DNA of 55,151 nt from Sphingomonadales bacterium (lineage in GTDB: Bacteria > Pseudomonadota > Alphaproteobacteria > Sphingomonadales > Sphingomonadaceae). A program made the translations under genes and the position numbers. The notes beneath the pieces are model-generated. The model was not told the DNA's origin. It worked only from the letters and a program-made list of their open reading frames with translations, and searched no databases. This document shows, piece after piece, positions 1-9,631 of this stretch (position 1 is the first letter of the stretch; every line of letters begins with the position of its first letter). Location: assembly GCA_018971065.1 (NCBI GenBank), contig JAGWVC010000012.1, positions 1 to 55,151 on the forward strand. The letters run 5' to 3'.

Positions 1-1497
1 CAGGCTGTCGGAGTACGAGTTCGAGTAGCGGCTCTCGTAAGTGAGTTCCTGCCACTGGCGGACCATGCCCATCCACTCGTTGTTGAGGATGAACACCTTG
101 ACCGGCAGGCGGTACTGGCTGGCGGTGCCCAGTTCCTGGATGTTCATCTGGATCGAGGCGTCACCGGCGATGTCGATGACGAGGTCGTTCGGGTTGCCGA
201 GCTGCGCGCCGATTGCGGCCGGCAGGCCATAGCCCATCGTGCCGAGGCCGCCGCTGGTGAGCCAGCGGTTCGGCTGGAAGAACGGGAAGTACTGCGCCGC
301 CCACATCTGGTGCTGGCCGACCTCGGTGGAGATGATCGGGTTCTTCGCCTTGGTCAATTCGTACAGCCGCTCGACCGCGAGCTGCGGCATGATGCGGGCG
401 GCGTTGCGCGGGTAGGCGAGGCCGTTGCGGGCCTTCCACTCGGTGATGCGGGCCTTCCAGCGGCTTAGATCGTTGGCCTTGCGGTTGCCCCAGGCGGCGA
501 TGAGCTGGTCGAGCACGGTGGCGCAATCGCCGACGATGCCGAGATCGACCGGCACGATCTTGTTGATCGAGGCGCGATCGATGTCGATGTGGATCTTGGT
601 GGCGTGCGGGGCGAACGCGTCGAGCCGGCCGGTGACGCGATCGTCGAAGCGGGCGCCGATCGCGACGATCAGGTCGGCCTGGTTCATCGCCCAGTTGGCT
701 TCATAGGTGCCGTGCATGCCCAGCATGCCGAGCCAGTCGTCGCTGTCGGCCGGGAACGCGCCGAGGCCCATCAGCGTGGAAGTGACGGGGGCGCCGGTGC
801 GCGCCTGCAGTTCGCGCAGCAGTTCGGTGGCGCGCGGGCCGGAGTTGATGACGCCACCGCCGGTGCAGAGCACCGGGGCCTGCGCCTTGGCGAGCAGATC
901 GACGGCACGGGCGATCTCATCGGCGCTGGCTTCGAGCTGCGGGCTGTAGCGGTTGCGACGCTGCGGGCCGGATTCATGCCACGGCGCGCTGGCGATCTGC
1001 ACGTCCTTGGGAATGTCGATCAGCACCGGGCCGGGGCGGCCCTCGGTGGCGATCTGGAACGCCTCGTCAACGATGGCGGCGAGTTCGGCCGGGTCCTTCA
1101 CCAGATAGTTGTGCTTGGTGCAGTGGCGGCTGATGCCGACGGTATCGCATTCCTGGAACGCGTCCGAGCCGATCAGACCCGAGGGGACCTGCCCGGTGAT
1201 GACGACCAGCGGAATCGAATCCATGAACGCGTCGGCAATCCCGGTGATGGCGTTGGTGGCGCCGGGGCCGCTGGTGACGAGGACGACGCCGGGCTTGCCG
1301 GTGGAGCGGGCATAGCCTTCCGCCGCGTGCGCGGCGCCGGCTTCATGGCGGACCAGGATGTGGCGGATCTGCGGGTGTTCGAACAGCGCGTCATAGATCG
1401 GCAGCACCGCGCCGCCGGGATAGCCGAACACGAATTCGACGCCCTGCCGGACCAGGGTCTCGACAAGGATTTCGGCGCCGCTGCGTTCCTGACTCAC
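1..1497 (-). CDS. ilvB: Acetolactate synthase large subunit, 3' part missing
   Basis: This is the catalytic subunit of acetohydroxyacid synthase, which joins two pyruvates, or pyruvate and 2-oxobutyrate, in the first shared step of valine, leucine and isoleucine synthesis. It needs thiamine diphosphate, FAD and Mg2+. The start is a GTG at 1497 (VSQERSGAEILVETL) with AAGGA about 9 bases upstream. Visible landmarks are GYPGGAVLPIYDAL near residue 25, the ThDP-activating glutamate in RHEAGAAHAAEGYAR near residue 52, and the ThDP-Mg motif starting IAGDASIQMN with NNE about 25 residues later. 499 codons lie in the window; the family runs to about 580, so roughly 80 C-terminal residues are lost at the window edge. 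The regulatory subunit ilvH would be expected just outside. The start region and motifs make this identification secure. Confidence 0.97.
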   Translation of the reverse strand, partial: MSQERSGAEILVETLVRQGVEFVFGYPGGAVLPIYDALFEHPQIRHILVRHEAGAAHAAEGYARSTGKPGVVLVTSGPGATNAITGIADAFMDSIPLVVITGQVPSGLIGSDAFQECDTVGISRHCTKHNYLVKDPAELAAIVDEAFQIATEGRPGPVLIDIPKDVQIASAPWHESGPQRRNRYSPQLEASADEIARAVDLLAKAQAPVLCTGGGVINSGPRATELLRELQARTGAPVTSTLMGLGAFPADSDDWLGMLGMHGTYEANWAMNQADLIVAIGARFDDRVTGRLDAFAPHATKIHIDIDRASINKIVPVDLGIVGDCATVLDQLIAAWGNRKANDLSRWKARITEWKARNGLAYPRNAARIMPQLAVERLYELTKAKNPIISTEVGQHQMWAAQYFPFFQPNRWLTSGGLGTMGYGLPAAIGAQLGNPNDLVIDIAGDASIQMNIQELGTASQYRLPVKVFILNNEWMGMVRQWQELTYESRYSNSYSDSL

Positions 1498-1647
1498 GTG
1501 ACTTGTCCTTCTTGCTCAAAACCGGCGCGGTGTGGGGGACCCAAAACAGCAACCCGGTACAGGTGGGCTGTACCGGGTCTGACTTGCTCCAAAGCGCGCA
1601 AAACCTGCCTCGACAGGTTCGGAAGGCGCGCTAGCGGAAACGAAATA
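1498..1647 (-). promoter_or_regulatory. ilvB leader with two hairpins and a possible promoter
   Basis: Upstream of ilvB on the minus strand there is a perfect TTGACA at 1656-1651, inside the 3' end of miaA, followed 17 bases later by a weak TAGCGC (1633-1628). The leader then contains two perfect hairpins: AACCTG/CAGGTT with a 6-base loop (1602-1619), and ACCCGGTAC/GTACCGGGT with a 9-base loop (1552-1578). No leader peptide with branched-chain codons is visible. A role as attenuator, or simply as the miaA terminator, is inference. Confidence 0.35.
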
Positions 1648-2613
1648 TCATGTCAACCGCAAATTGTGAAACAAAGTTGCGAATTCATCGCGTGGATCGC
1701 AATCAATGCCATGAAAGCGGTTCCAATCGGGCGGGGGCTGGTGGCGGAACCAGGTATATTGCCGTTTGGCATAGTGGCGCGTGGCCTGCGCGCCCTGCGC
1801 TTCCGCTTCGGCCAGCGTGCATTCGCCCCGCAGATGCGCGGCGATTTGCGGGACGCCGATCGCGCGCATCACCGGCAGGTCGGGGTCGAGATCGCGGGCC
1901 AGCAGCGCCTCAACCTCGGCCAGCGCGCCGTGCGCCAGCATCACGGCAAAGCGCCGGTCGCAGCGTTCGTAGAGCCAGTCGCGCGGGGGCAGCAGCACCA
2001 GCGGATGCAGCGCGATGGCATCGCCGATGCCGCCTTCGCGGCGCTGCTGCCATTCGGCGAGGGTGCGGCCGGTGGATTGCACCACTTCCAGCGCGCGGGC
2101 GACGCGGGTGCTGTCGGCAGGGGCCAGCGCGGCGGCGCGGGCCGGGTCGGCGGTGGCAAGCGCGGCGTGGGCCTCGGCCACCGGCAGGGCGCGGACCCGG
2201 GCGCGGATGGCGGGATCGATCGGCGGGACCGGGGCGATGCCGTCCAGCAGGGTGCGGATGTACAGCCCGGTGCCGCCGACCAGGATCGGCACCGCGCCGG
2301 CGGCGTGGGCCGCGGTGATTTCGGCGCGGGCGGCAGTAGCCCAATCGGCGGCGGAGCAGCCTTGCGCGCCGTCCCACGCGCCGAACAGGTGGTGGGGCAT
2401 GCCGTGCATCTCGGCTGCGGTGGGGCGGGCGCTGAGCACGGCAAGATCGGCATAGACCTGCGCGCTGTCGGCGTTGATCACCACGGCCTCACGCCCGCGC
2501 GCGTGCAACGCCAGCGCCAGCCGCACCGCACAATCGCTCTTGCCGCTGGCGGTTGGCCCTGCAATGAGCGCGACCGGCGGCTTGTGGGCCAAAGGAGAAG
2601 ATTCAGTGCTCAT
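1648..2613 (-). CDS. miaA: tRNA dimethylallyltransferase MiaA
   Basis: This 321-residue enzyme transfers a dimethylallyl group from DMAPP to N6 of A37 in tRNAs reading UNN codons. The P-loop GPTASGKS lies at residues 19-26, followed by the DSAQVYADL region that recognises the tRNA and by [16 protein letters not shown]. The C-terminal [14 protein letters not shown] is typical of MiaA. The start is taken as ATG at 2613, giving [19 protein letters not shown]; longer frames exist but extend through serB and look like shadow. No good ribosome binding site precedes this ATG. The gene is divergent from serB, and the two start codons lie within 8 bases of each other, so the 5' ends overlap. ilvB follows after 150 bases on the same strand. 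Confidence 0.95.
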   Translation of the reverse strand: MSTESSPLAHKPPVALIAGPTASGKSDCAVRLALALHARGREAVVINADSAQVYADLAVLSARPTAAEMHGMPHHLFGAWDGAQGCSAADWATAARAEITAAHAAGAVPILVGGTGLYIRTLLDGIAPVPPIDPAIRARVRALPVAEAHAALATADPARAAALAPADSTRVARALEVVQSTGRTLAEWQQRREGGIGDAIALHPLVLLPPRDWLYERCDRRFAVMLAHGALAEVEALLARDLDPDLPVMRAIGVPQIAAHLRGECTLAEAEAQGAQATRHYAKRQYTWFRHQPPPDWNRFHGIDCDPRDEFATLFHNLRLT

Positions 2614-3487
2614 CGTCCGGCTGATAGCAGATGCCGCCCACCTCAGTGCAAGCGTCGATGCGGCGATTGCCGATCTGGAGGCGCAGGGCGTGCGCGTGGC
2701 CGGTGCGGCCATGCTGCAATCGGGCGCGCCGGTGATGGAACTGGACATTGCCGAGGGCGACGCCGACGCGGTGCGCGCGGTGCTGGACCGGCATTTCGCG
2801 CCCAGCGACGTGCTGTTGGCCGACCATGCCCCGGTGGTGCCACACCTGTTCGTTTCCGACATGGATTCAACGATGATCGGGCAGGAATGCATCGACGAGC
2901 TGGCCGATTTCGCCGGGCTGAAGCCGCAGATCGCCGCGATTACCGAGCGGGCGATGCAGGGTGAGCTGGATTTCGCGTCCGCCCTGCGTGAACGCGTGCT
3001 GCTGCTGAAGGGCCTGTCCGCCAATGCCATCACGCAATGCCTGGAGGAGCGGATCGCGCCGATGGCCGGCGCGGCGACGCTGGTGGCGACGCTGAAGGCG
3101 CATGGCTGCCGCACCGTGCTGGTGACCGGCGGCTTTCACCAGTTTGCCGATCCGGTGGCGGAATGGTTGGGTTTCGAGCATGTCGTCGCCAACCGGCTGG
3201 CGGTGGCGGACGGCGCGCTGACCGGCGGGCTGGCCGGGCCGATCTGCGATTCGTCGACCAAGCTGGAAACGCTGGTGGCCGAAGCCGCCGCGATCGGCAG
3301 CCACGCCCGCAGCCTGGCCACCGGTGACGGCGCCAACGACATTCCGATGATCGCGGCAGCCAGCTATGGCGTGGCCTATCGCGCCAAGCCGAAGGCGCGG
3401 GCCGCCGCGAACGGCTGGATCGATCGTGGCGACCTGACCGCAGCGTTGCACCTGCTGGGCATTCCCGAGCGCGATTGGGTGCGCTGA
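2606..3487 (+). CDS. serB: Phosphoserine phosphatase SerB
   Basis: SerB removes phosphate from O-phosphoserine in the last step of serine synthesis. The GTG start at 2606 is favoured because AAAGGAGAAG sits just ahead at ideal spacing; it gives 293 residues. An N-terminal ACT-like region of about 80 residues is followed by a HAD phosphatase: motif I DMDST with Asp85, Asp87 and Thr89, then [10 protein letters not shown], motif [12 protein letters not shown], and motif [23 protein letters not shown]. Length and order match alphaproteobacterial SerB. Its ribosome binding site and start codon lie inside the first codons of miaA on the opposite strand. A longer in-frame start near 2474 would run deep into miaA and is rejected. 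Confidence 0.95.
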   Translation: MLIVRLIADAAHLSASVDAAIADLEAQGVRVAGAAMLQSGAPVMELDIAEGDADAVRAVLDRHFAPSDVLLADHAPVVPHLFVSDMDSTMIGQECIDELADFAGLKPQIAAITERAMQGELDFASALRERVLLLKGLSANAITQCLEERIAPMAGAATLVATLKAHGCRTVLVTGGFHQFADPVAEWLGFEHVVANRLAVADGALTGGLAGPICDSSTKLETLVAEAAAIGSHARSLATGDGANDIPMIAAASYGVAYRAKPKARAAANGWIDRGDLTAALHLLGIPERDWVR

Positions 3488-3592
3488 ACCGCGACCGTCC
3501 TCTTCGCTTAAAAATGCGACGGCCTGCGCTGAAAATAACGGAAAAGCCTTAGAGCCGCCTGACCAAATCGTATACGGCCCTTGTTTACCACG

Positions 3593-5620
3593 ATGGGCGT
3601 GGAACATGCGCTCGTCTCCGGATCGCCGAAATGTGGTCCCCGGAATGCCCGTATCGGGGCGGGCCTTGTGCCGGGCCGATTCTGGCGCTGGGCTTGGCTG
3701 CGCGGGGCGATGCTGCTGCGTGAACGCTGGGCCAGTGAGGACTTTGTCCGCGCCTATGCGCAGAACCTGTCGCACCGGCTGCCGCTGATCTATTGCGTCG
3801 TCATCGTCAACGCGCTGCTGCTGACGTGGAGCGTGCATCGCGATACCGCGATCGGCCCTTTCGACGTCATGCCGATGGTGCTGATCGTCGTGGCCGGCGG
3901 GCGCGCCTGGCATTGGCGGCCGGCGGCGGTGCGGCTGCGCAACCTGCCGACGCTGGCGAACGACCTGTCGCGGATGCCGGCGCGATGCCTGATGATTTCC
4001 AGCGGATTCGTGACCTGGGCGTTGTCGCTCTATGGCCACGGCAACGATGCGCTGCAGGACCTGATCCAGTATATCGTTGCCATCACCTGCTTTGCCGGCA
4101 TCCTCAGCCTGGGGCAGAGCCCGCGCACCGCGCTGATGATGGCGCTGACGGTGATGCTGCCGGCAGACCTGGAGTTCCTGTCGTACGATAACCCCAACCG
4201 GGTGGTCGTGGTGGCGGTGCAGACGGTGATCACCCTGCTGCTGCTGCTGATCACCACCGCCTATCACCGCGATTTCGTGCGGTTGGAGCGATCGCGGCAC
4301 GAACTGTCGCGCCACCAGCGCAGCAGCGAGAAGCAGGCCGAGGCGTGGCGCCAGCGATCGATCCGCGATCCGCTGACCGGCGCGTGGAACCGCGCAAAAA
4401 TCCTGGCGCTGCTGGAAAAGGGGCTGGCCGATGCCGGCGCGGGCGCCACCAACGCCCGGCCGTGGCTGGCGCTGATCGACCTCGACGGATTCAAGCACAT
4501 CAACGACACCTTCGGCCATCTGGCCGGCGACGCGGTGCTGAGCACGGTGGCCGAGCGCATTTCGCGCACCCCGAACATCGAGGCGTGCGGGCGCATGGGC
4601 GGCGACGAATTCGCGGTGATCCTGCGTGGCGGACTGGACGAGGCGCGGCTGCGCGCCGAACTGACGATGCTGGCGCGGGCGATCGCCAAGCCGATCCGGT
4701 TGCAGGACATGAGCCTGACGCTGCACGCCTCGATCGGCTATTACCGCTGCCAGGGGCAATCGGTCAGCTCGTGCCTGGAACGCGCCGATACCGCGCTGTA
4801 CAAGGCCAAGGACTTGCGCGACGGCGCGGTTGTCGCATTCACCGAGGACGATGAGCGCACCTTGCTGGAGCGGCAGGTGATGACCCGCGTGTTCACCACC
4901 GCCGACCTGCGGCAGCAACTGGCGCTGGTGTTCCAGCCGATCGTCGATAGCGACACCGGCCGGCCGATCTCGTTCGAGGCGCTGGTGCGCTGGTCGCCCG
5001 ATGGCCGCCGGCTGCTCTCGCCCGCCGCGTTCATCAGCCTGGCCGAAAGCACCGGACGGATCGGCGAGGTGACGAAAGTGGTCATCGAGAAGGCGCTGGC
5101 CGAGTTTCCGGCCTGGCAATGGGGCAGCACGCTGTCGATCAACCTGTCGGCGCAGGACATCCTGCGCGACGATGCGGCCCAGTGGATCGGCGGGCTGGTG
5201 AAGAAGGCCGGCGCGCCGCCGAGCGCGATCATCCTTGAAGTGACCGAGACCGCGCTGGTGCGCGATTATGCCCGCGCCGCGCGCAATCTGGCGGCCTTGC
5301 GCGAACAGGGCTTCCGCATCGCGCTCGACGATTTCGGCACCGGGCAGTCGTCGTTGGCGCATGTCCACAACCTGCCGCTGGACCAGATCAAGATCGACCA
5401 GTCGTTCGCGCGCAGCATGATCGAAAGCGAAAGCGCGCGCGCCATCATCGCGACGATCCGCGCGCTGTCGGCCCAGTTGGGGCTGGATTGCACGATTGAG
5501 GGTATCGAGACGGTCGAGGAACAGGTGGCCGCGCGCGCGCTGGGGCTGCGCAAGATGCAGGGCTACCTGTTCGGCCGCCCGGCGGCGGCGCTGGACGCGC
5601 GGCGGCTGCTGGCCGCCTGA
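3593..5620 (+). CDS. Membrane GGDEF-EAL cyclic-di-GMP protein
   Basis: This is a c-di-GMP turnover protein with both synthase and phosphodiesterase domains. About six hydrophobic segments (for example LPLIYCVVIVNALLLTW and VVVVAVQTVITLLLLLI) occupy the first third, then a short linker. The GGDEF motif is intact (GRMGGDEFAV, coded at 4598-4612), with DLDGFKHIND upstream; the RxxD inhibitory site is absent (P..E in its place). The EAL domain keeps EALVRW, NLSAQDIL, EVTETAL, DDFGTGQSS, KID and EGIET, so phosphodiesterase activity is plausible. The start is uncertain: ATG 3593 and ATG 3710 (MLLRERWASEDFVRAYAQ) are both possible, neither with a strong ribosome binding site. It converges with purL, with 4 bases between stops. 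Confidence 0.9.
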   Translation: MGVEHALVSGSPKCGPRNARIGAGLVPGRFWRWAWLRGAMLLRERWASEDFVRAYAQNLSHRLPLIYCVVIVNALLLTWSVHRDTAIGPFDVMPMVLIVVAGGRAWHWRPAAVRLRNLPTLANDLSRMPARCLMISSGFVTWALSLYGHGNDALQDLIQYIVAITCFAGILSLGQSPRTALMMALTVMLPADLEFLSYDNPNRVVVVAVQTVITLLLLLITTAYHRDFVRLERSRHELSRHQRSSEKQAEAWRQRSIRDPLTGAWNRAKILALLEKGLADAGAGATNARPWLALIDLDGFKHINDTFGHLAGDAVLSTVAERISRTPNIEACGRMGGDEFAVILRGGLDEARLRAELTMLARAIAKPIRLQDMSLTLHASIGYYRCQGQSVSSCLERADTALYKAKDLRDGAVVAFTEDDERTLLERQVMTRVFTTADLRQQLALVFQPIVDSDTGRPISFEALVRWSPDGRRLLSPAAFISLAESTGRIGEVTKVVIEKALAEFPAWQWGSTLSINLSAQDILRDDAAQWIGGLVKKAGAPPSAIILEVTETALVRDYARAARNLAALREQGFRIALDDFGTGQSSLAHVHNLPLDQIKIDQSFARSMIESESARAIIATIRALSAQLGLDCTIEGIETVEEQVAARALGLRKMQGYLFGRPAAALDARRLLAA

Positions 5621-5624
5621 CGCC

Positions 5625-7784
5625 TTACGCTTCCATCCAGTCCTTGAAGAACGCCTCGTTCGCCGTGCGCAGCGCGCTCACGGCGATGCCGGCCAGCGTG
5701 GCGCCGCCGACGGTGCCGATGCGGGTGGCGCCCGACACCGTGGCGTCGTCGCGCGTGGTGACGAGATAGCGTGACTGGTCCTCGCCGAAGGCTTCGGCGG
5801 CGGTGGCGGGCAGGGCGATGTCGGCGCCAAGGCCGCTCGCCATCGCCATTTCTGCCAGCGCAACCAGCAGACCGCCGTCGGAAATGTCGTGGACGGCGGT
5901 GGCGATGCCGTCGCCGATCAGTTCGCGGACCTTTTCGCCATGCGCGCGTTCCACCGCCAGATCGACCGGCGGCGGGGCGCCGGCTTCGCGGCCGAGGATC
6001 TCGCGCAAGTACAGCGACTGGCCGAGGTGGCTGCCCTTACCGCCGATCAGCCAGATCGCGTCGCCTTCGGCCTTGAACGCGATCGTCGCCATCTTTTCGT
6101 GATCGAGCATCAGGCCGACGCCGCCGATGGCCGGGGTGGGCAGGATGGCCGAACCGCCGCCGGTGGCCTTGCTTTCGTTGTAGAGGCTGACGTTGCCGCT
6201 GACGATCGGGTAATCCAGCGCGCGGCACGCATCGCCCATGCCGTTCAGCGCCTGGACGATCTGGGCCATGATCTCGGGCCGCTGCGGGTTGGCGAAGTTC
6301 AGGCAGTTGGTGATGGCGAGCGGGGTGGCGCCGACCGCGCAGATGTTGCGCCACGTCTCCGCCACGGCCTGCTTGCCGCCTTCGTAAGGGTCGGCATAGC
6401 AATAGCGGGGCGAGCAGTCGGTGCTCATCGCCAATGCCTTGTCGGTGCCGTGGACGCGGACCACGGCGGCGTCTCCGCCCGACTTCTGCAGGGTATCCGC
6501 GCCGACCTGCGAATCGTACTGCTCGAAGATCCAGCGGCGGTTGGCGAGATCGGGGCAGGCGATCAGCTTCAGCAGGTCGGCGCCCAGATCGGCACTGGCG
6601 GGGACATCGCCCAGCGGCGCGACCTTGGCCCACGCCTTGTAGTCGTCCAGCGACAGCGCCGGGCGGTCATAGAGCGGCGCATCCTCGGCCAGCGGCCCCA
6701 GCGGAATGTCGCACACGGTCTCGCCCTGGAAGGTCAGCACCATGTGGCCGGTGTCGGTGACTTCGCCGATCACCGCGAAATCGAGTTCCCACTTCTTGAA
6801 GATCGCCTCGGCCATCGGCTCCTTGCCGGGCTTCAGCACCATCAGCATCCGCTCCTGGCTTTCGCTGAGCATCATCTCGTAAGGGGTCATGCCCTCTTCG
6901 CGGCAGGGCACGGCGTCCATGTTCAGGATGATGCCGGCCTTGCCGTTAGTGGCCATTTCCACCGACGACGAGGTGAGCCCGGCGGCGCCCATGTCCTGGA
7001 TGGCGACGATGGCATCGGTGGCCATCAGTTCGAGGCAGGCCTCGATCAGCAGCTTTTCGGTGAACGGATCGCCCACCTGCACGGTGGGGCGCTTGGCTTC
7101 CGAATCCTCGCCGAAATCGGCGCTGGCCATCGTTGCACCGTGAATGCCGTCGCGCCCGGTCTTGCTGCCGACGTAGACGATCGGGTTGCCGAGGCCGGTG
7201 GCGGCCGAATAGAAGATCTTGTCGCTGTCGGCCACGCCCACGGTCATCGCGTTGACGAGGATGTTGCCGTCATAGGCGGGGTGGAAGTTGGTCTCGCCCC
7301 CCACCGTGGGCACGCCGACGCAGTTGCCATAGCCGCCGATGCCGGCGACGACGCCCTGCACCAGATGCTTCATCTTCGGATGATCGGGCCGGCCGAAGCG
7401 CAGTGCGTTGAGGTTGGCGACCGGGCGCGCGCCCATCGTGAACACGTCGCGCAGGATGCCGCCGACGCCGGTGGCGGCGCCCTGGTAGGGTTCGATATAG
7501 CTGGGGTGGTTGTGGCTCTCCATCTTGAAGATGGCGGCCTGCCCGTCGCCGATGTCGATCACGCCGGCGTTCTCGCCCGGGCCGCAGATCACCCAGGGGG
7601 CTTCGGTGGGCAGCTTCTTCAGGTGGATGCGGCTGGACTTGTACGAGCAATGCTCGGACCACATCACCGAGAAGATGCCCAGTTCGACCAGGTTCGGCTC
7701 ACGGCCGAGGGCGTGCAGGACGCGCTCGTATTCTTCATCGGACAAGCCATGTGCGGCGACGACATCGGGGGTGATTTCAGCCAT
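5625..7784 (-). CDS. purL: Phosphoribosylformylglycinamidine synthase II (PurL)
   Basis: This is the synthase subunit of FGAM synthetase, which makes FGAM from FGAR, ATP and ammonia in purine synthesis. In bacteria with the small form it works with PurS and PurQ. The product is 719 residues from ATG 7784 ([19 protein letters not shown]), matching the roughly 730-residue small PurL. Recognisable stretches are [58 protein letters not shown], and the second half with [19 protein letters not shown] 14-residue upstream extension in frame is not needed. It is divergent from xseB across 95 bases that must carry both promoters. Confidence 0.97.
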   Translation of the reverse strand: MAEITPDVVAAHGLSDEEYERVLHALGREPNLVELGIFSVMWSEHCSYKSSRIHLKKLPTEAPWVICGPGENAGVIDIGDGQAAIFKMESHNHPSYIEPYQGAATGVGGILRDVFTMGARPVANLNALRFGRPDHPKMKHLVQGVVAGIGGYGNCVGVPTVGGETNFHPAYDGNILVNAMTVGVADSDKIFYSAATGLGNPIVYVGSKTGRDGIHGATMASADFGEDSEAKRPTVQVGDPFTEKLLIEACLELMATDAIVAIQDMGAAGLTSSSVEMATNGKAGIILNMDAVPCREEGMTPYEMMLSESQERMLMVLKPGKEPMAEAIFKKWELDFAVIGEVTDTGHMVLTFQGETVCDIPLGPLAEDAPLYDRPALSLDDYKAWAKVAPLGDVPASADLGADLLKLIACPDLANRRWIFEQYDSQVGADTLQKSGGDAAVVRVHGTDKALAMSTDCSPRYCYADPYEGGKQAVAETWRNICAVGATPLAITNCLNFANPQRPEIMAQIVQALNGMGDACRALDYPIVSGNVSLYNESKATGGGSAILPTPAIGGVGLMLDHEKMATIAFKAEGDAIWLIGGKGSHLGQSLYLREILGREAGAPPPVDLAVERAHGEKVRELIGDGIATAVHDISDGGLLVALAEMAMASGLGADIALPATAAEAFGEDQSRYLVTTRDDATVSGATRIGTVGGATLAGIAVSALRTANEAFFKDWMEA

Positions 7785-7879
7785 GCGCGCGCCCTTAGAC
7801 ACTACGCGCGCGAGGGGGAAGGGCAAATGCCACGAATTCCCCGGTTGACCGTGCGCGCGGCGCCCGCCAATGCAGGCGC

Positions 7880-8128
7880 ATGGCCGACACTGCCCCCGCT
7901 ATCGCCGAGATGACCTTCGAGGATGCGCTGCGCGCGCTGGAGGACGTGGTCCGCCGGCTGGAATCGGGCGACGTGCCGCTGGACGATTCGATCACGCTGT
8001 ATGAGCGGGGCGAGGCGCTGCGGCGCCATTGCCAGGCGCGGCTGGATGCCGCCGGCGCGCGGATCGAGCGGATCATTGCCGGGCCGGATGGCCAGCCTGC
8101 GGGCACCCGCCCGTTCGATGAAGCCTGA
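7880..8128 (+). CDS. xseB: Exodeoxyribonuclease VII small subunit
   Basis: This 82-residue protein is the small subunit of exonuclease VII, which degrades single-stranded DNA together with several copies per XseA. The family signature is clear: [41 protein letters not shown], forming a helical hairpin. It is the first gene of a plus-strand operon, followed after 14 bases by ispA, a common arrangement (xseB-ispA). The large subunit xseA is not in the window. Confidence 0.95.
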   Translation: MADTAPAIAEMTFEDALRALEDVVRRLESGDVPLDDSITLYERGEALRRHCQARLDAAGARIERIIAGPDGQPAGTRPFDEA

Positions 8129-8142
8129 ACGCAGGAACCAGC

Positions 8143-9042
8143 ATGTCACAGCCCGCACCCGTCCTTGCCGAGGGCCTTGCCCGCATCCAGCGTGATATCG
8201 ATTCCGCGTTCGACGCGCTGTTGCCGGTGCCGCAGGACAGCCGGTCCCGGCTGGTCGAGGCGATGCGCTATGCCGCGATCGGCGGCGGCAAGCGGCTGCG
8301 GCCGCTGCTGCTGACCGCCGTGGCCGAACTGCACGGCGTCGATCGCCACACGGCGGTGCGCTGCGGCGCGGCGATCGAGGCGATCCACATCTATTCGCTG
8401 ATCCACGATGACCTGCCGTGCATGGACGACGACGACCTGCGCCACGGCAAGCCCACGCTGCACAAGGCCTGCGACGAGGCGACCGCGGTGCTGGCCGGCG
8501 ATGCGTTCCAGGCCTTCGCGTTCGAGGTGCTGTCCGATCCCGCGATCATCGGCGATCCGTGGACCCGCGCCGATCTGGTGCAGGCGCTGGCGGTGGCATC
8601 GGGCGCGAACGGCATGGTCGGCGGCCAGATGATCGACATCGTGGCGGAAGGCGGCGGGTTCGACCTGCCGATGGTGACGCGCTTGCAGCAATTGAAGACC
8701 GGGGCGCTGCTGGCGGCATCGGTGGAAATGGGCGCGATCCTGGGCAAGCTGGCCCCCGAAGGGCGCAATCACCTGCGCGCCTATTCGCGCGACATCGGGC
8801 TGGCCTTCCAGATCGCCGACGACCTGCTGGACCACGACGGCGATCAGGACAAGGCCGGCAAGGCGCTGCGCAAGGACGCCGGGGCCAACAAGCAGACCTT
8901 CGTTTCGCTGCTGGGGCCGGAGCGCGCGCGCGAACAGGCGCGGCTGCTGGTGGAGCAGGCGGTCGATCACCTGCGCCAGTACGGGCCGGAGGCGGACCTG
9001 CTGCGCGCGCTGGCCCGCTACATCGTCGAAAGGGATCACTGA
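8143..9042 (+). CDS. ispA: Farnesyl diphosphate synthase
   Basis: This is a 299-residue short-chain polyprenyl synthase that condenses IPP with DMAPP and GPP to farnesyl diphosphate, feeding ubiquinone, undecaprenyl and carotenoid pathways. The first Asp-rich motif is DDLPCMDDDDLRHG (residues 89-102), with GGGKRLRP before it and GKPTLHK after. KTGALL lies near residue 185, and the second Asp-rich motif is DDLLD at 226-230. The two-residue insertion in the first Asp-rich motif is usual for bacterial FPP synthases. Its TGA overlaps the ATG of coaD by one base, so translation is probably coupled. Confidence 0.95.
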   Translation: MSQPAPVLAEGLARIQRDIDSAFDALLPVPQDSRSRLVEAMRYAAIGGGKRLRPLLLTAVAELHGVDRHTAVRCGAAIEAIHIYSLIHDDLPCMDDDDLRHGKPTLHKACDEATAVLAGDAFQAFAFEVLSDPAIIGDPWTRADLVQALAVASGANGMVGGQMIDIVAEGGGFDLPMVTRLQQLKTGALLAASVEMGAILGKLAPEGRNHLRAYSRDIGLAFQIADDLLDHDGDQDKAGKALRKDAGANKQTFVSLLGPERAREQARLLVEQAVDHLRQYGPEADLLRALARYIVERDH

Positions 9043-9551
9043 TGAAGCGTATCGGCGTCTATCCGGGCACGTTCGATCCGATCACGCTGGGCCATGCCGA
9101 CATCATCCGGCGCGGCGCCAAGCTGGTCGATCATCTGATCATCGGGGTGACCACCAACCCGTCGAAGAACCCGATGTTCACGCCCGAGGAACGCATGGCG
9201 ATGGTCAGCCGCGAGGCGGCCAGCCTCGGCATCTCGAACATCTCGGTGGTGGGTTTCAACGCGCTGCTGATGAAGTTCGCCGAGAAGCAGGGCGCCAGCG
9301 TCATCGTTCGCGGCCTGCGCGCGGTGGCGGACTTCGAATACGAATACCAGATGGCCGGCATGAACCAGCAGTTGAACCCCGGGATCGAGACCGTGTTCCT
9401 GATGGCCGACGTCAGCCTGCAGCCGATCGCGTCGAAGCTGGTCAAGGAAATCGCGCTGTTCGGCGGGGCGATCGACCGGTTCGTCAGCCCGGCGGTGTGC
9501 GAGGATGTGATGGCCCGCGTCGCCCGAATCGGCCGGCTGGGCGAGTATTGA
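9042..9551 (+). CDS. coaD: Phosphopantetheine adenylyltransferase
   Basis: CoaD joins 4'-phosphopantetheine to ATP to give dephospho-CoA, the penultimate step of CoA synthesis. The 169-residue product begins MKRIGVYPGTFDPITLGHAD, containing the nucleotidyltransferase TxGH motif. It continues with IIGVTTNPSKNPMFTPEERM, VIVRGLRAVADFEYEYQMA and the C-terminal SKLVKEIALFGG, all typical. The start ATG overlaps the ispA stop. The length equals the family norm. Confidence 0.97.
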   Translation: MKRIGVYPGTFDPITLGHADIIRRGAKLVDHLIIGVTTNPSKNPMFTPEERMAMVSREAASLGISNISVVGFNALLMKFAEKQGASVIVRGLRAVADFEYEYQMAGMNQQLNPGIETVFLMADVSLQPIASKLVKEIALFGGAIDRFVSPAVCEDVMARVARIGRLGEY

Positions 9552-9631
9552 TTTCCGCTTGTTCATTGCCACGACAGCGAGGCGCGGCTATTCGCCGGCC
9601 GAACTCGCGCCTTGAAAGCCCTATCCGAGCC

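Noticed and set aside
589..2964. A 791-codon open frame on the plus strand
   Set aside because: Antisense to ilvB and miaA, with low-complexity Arg/Gly/Ala composition and no domain.
2867..5368. An 833-codon open frame on the minus strand
   Set aside because: Antisense to serB and the GGDEF-EAL gene; composition typical of a shadow frame.
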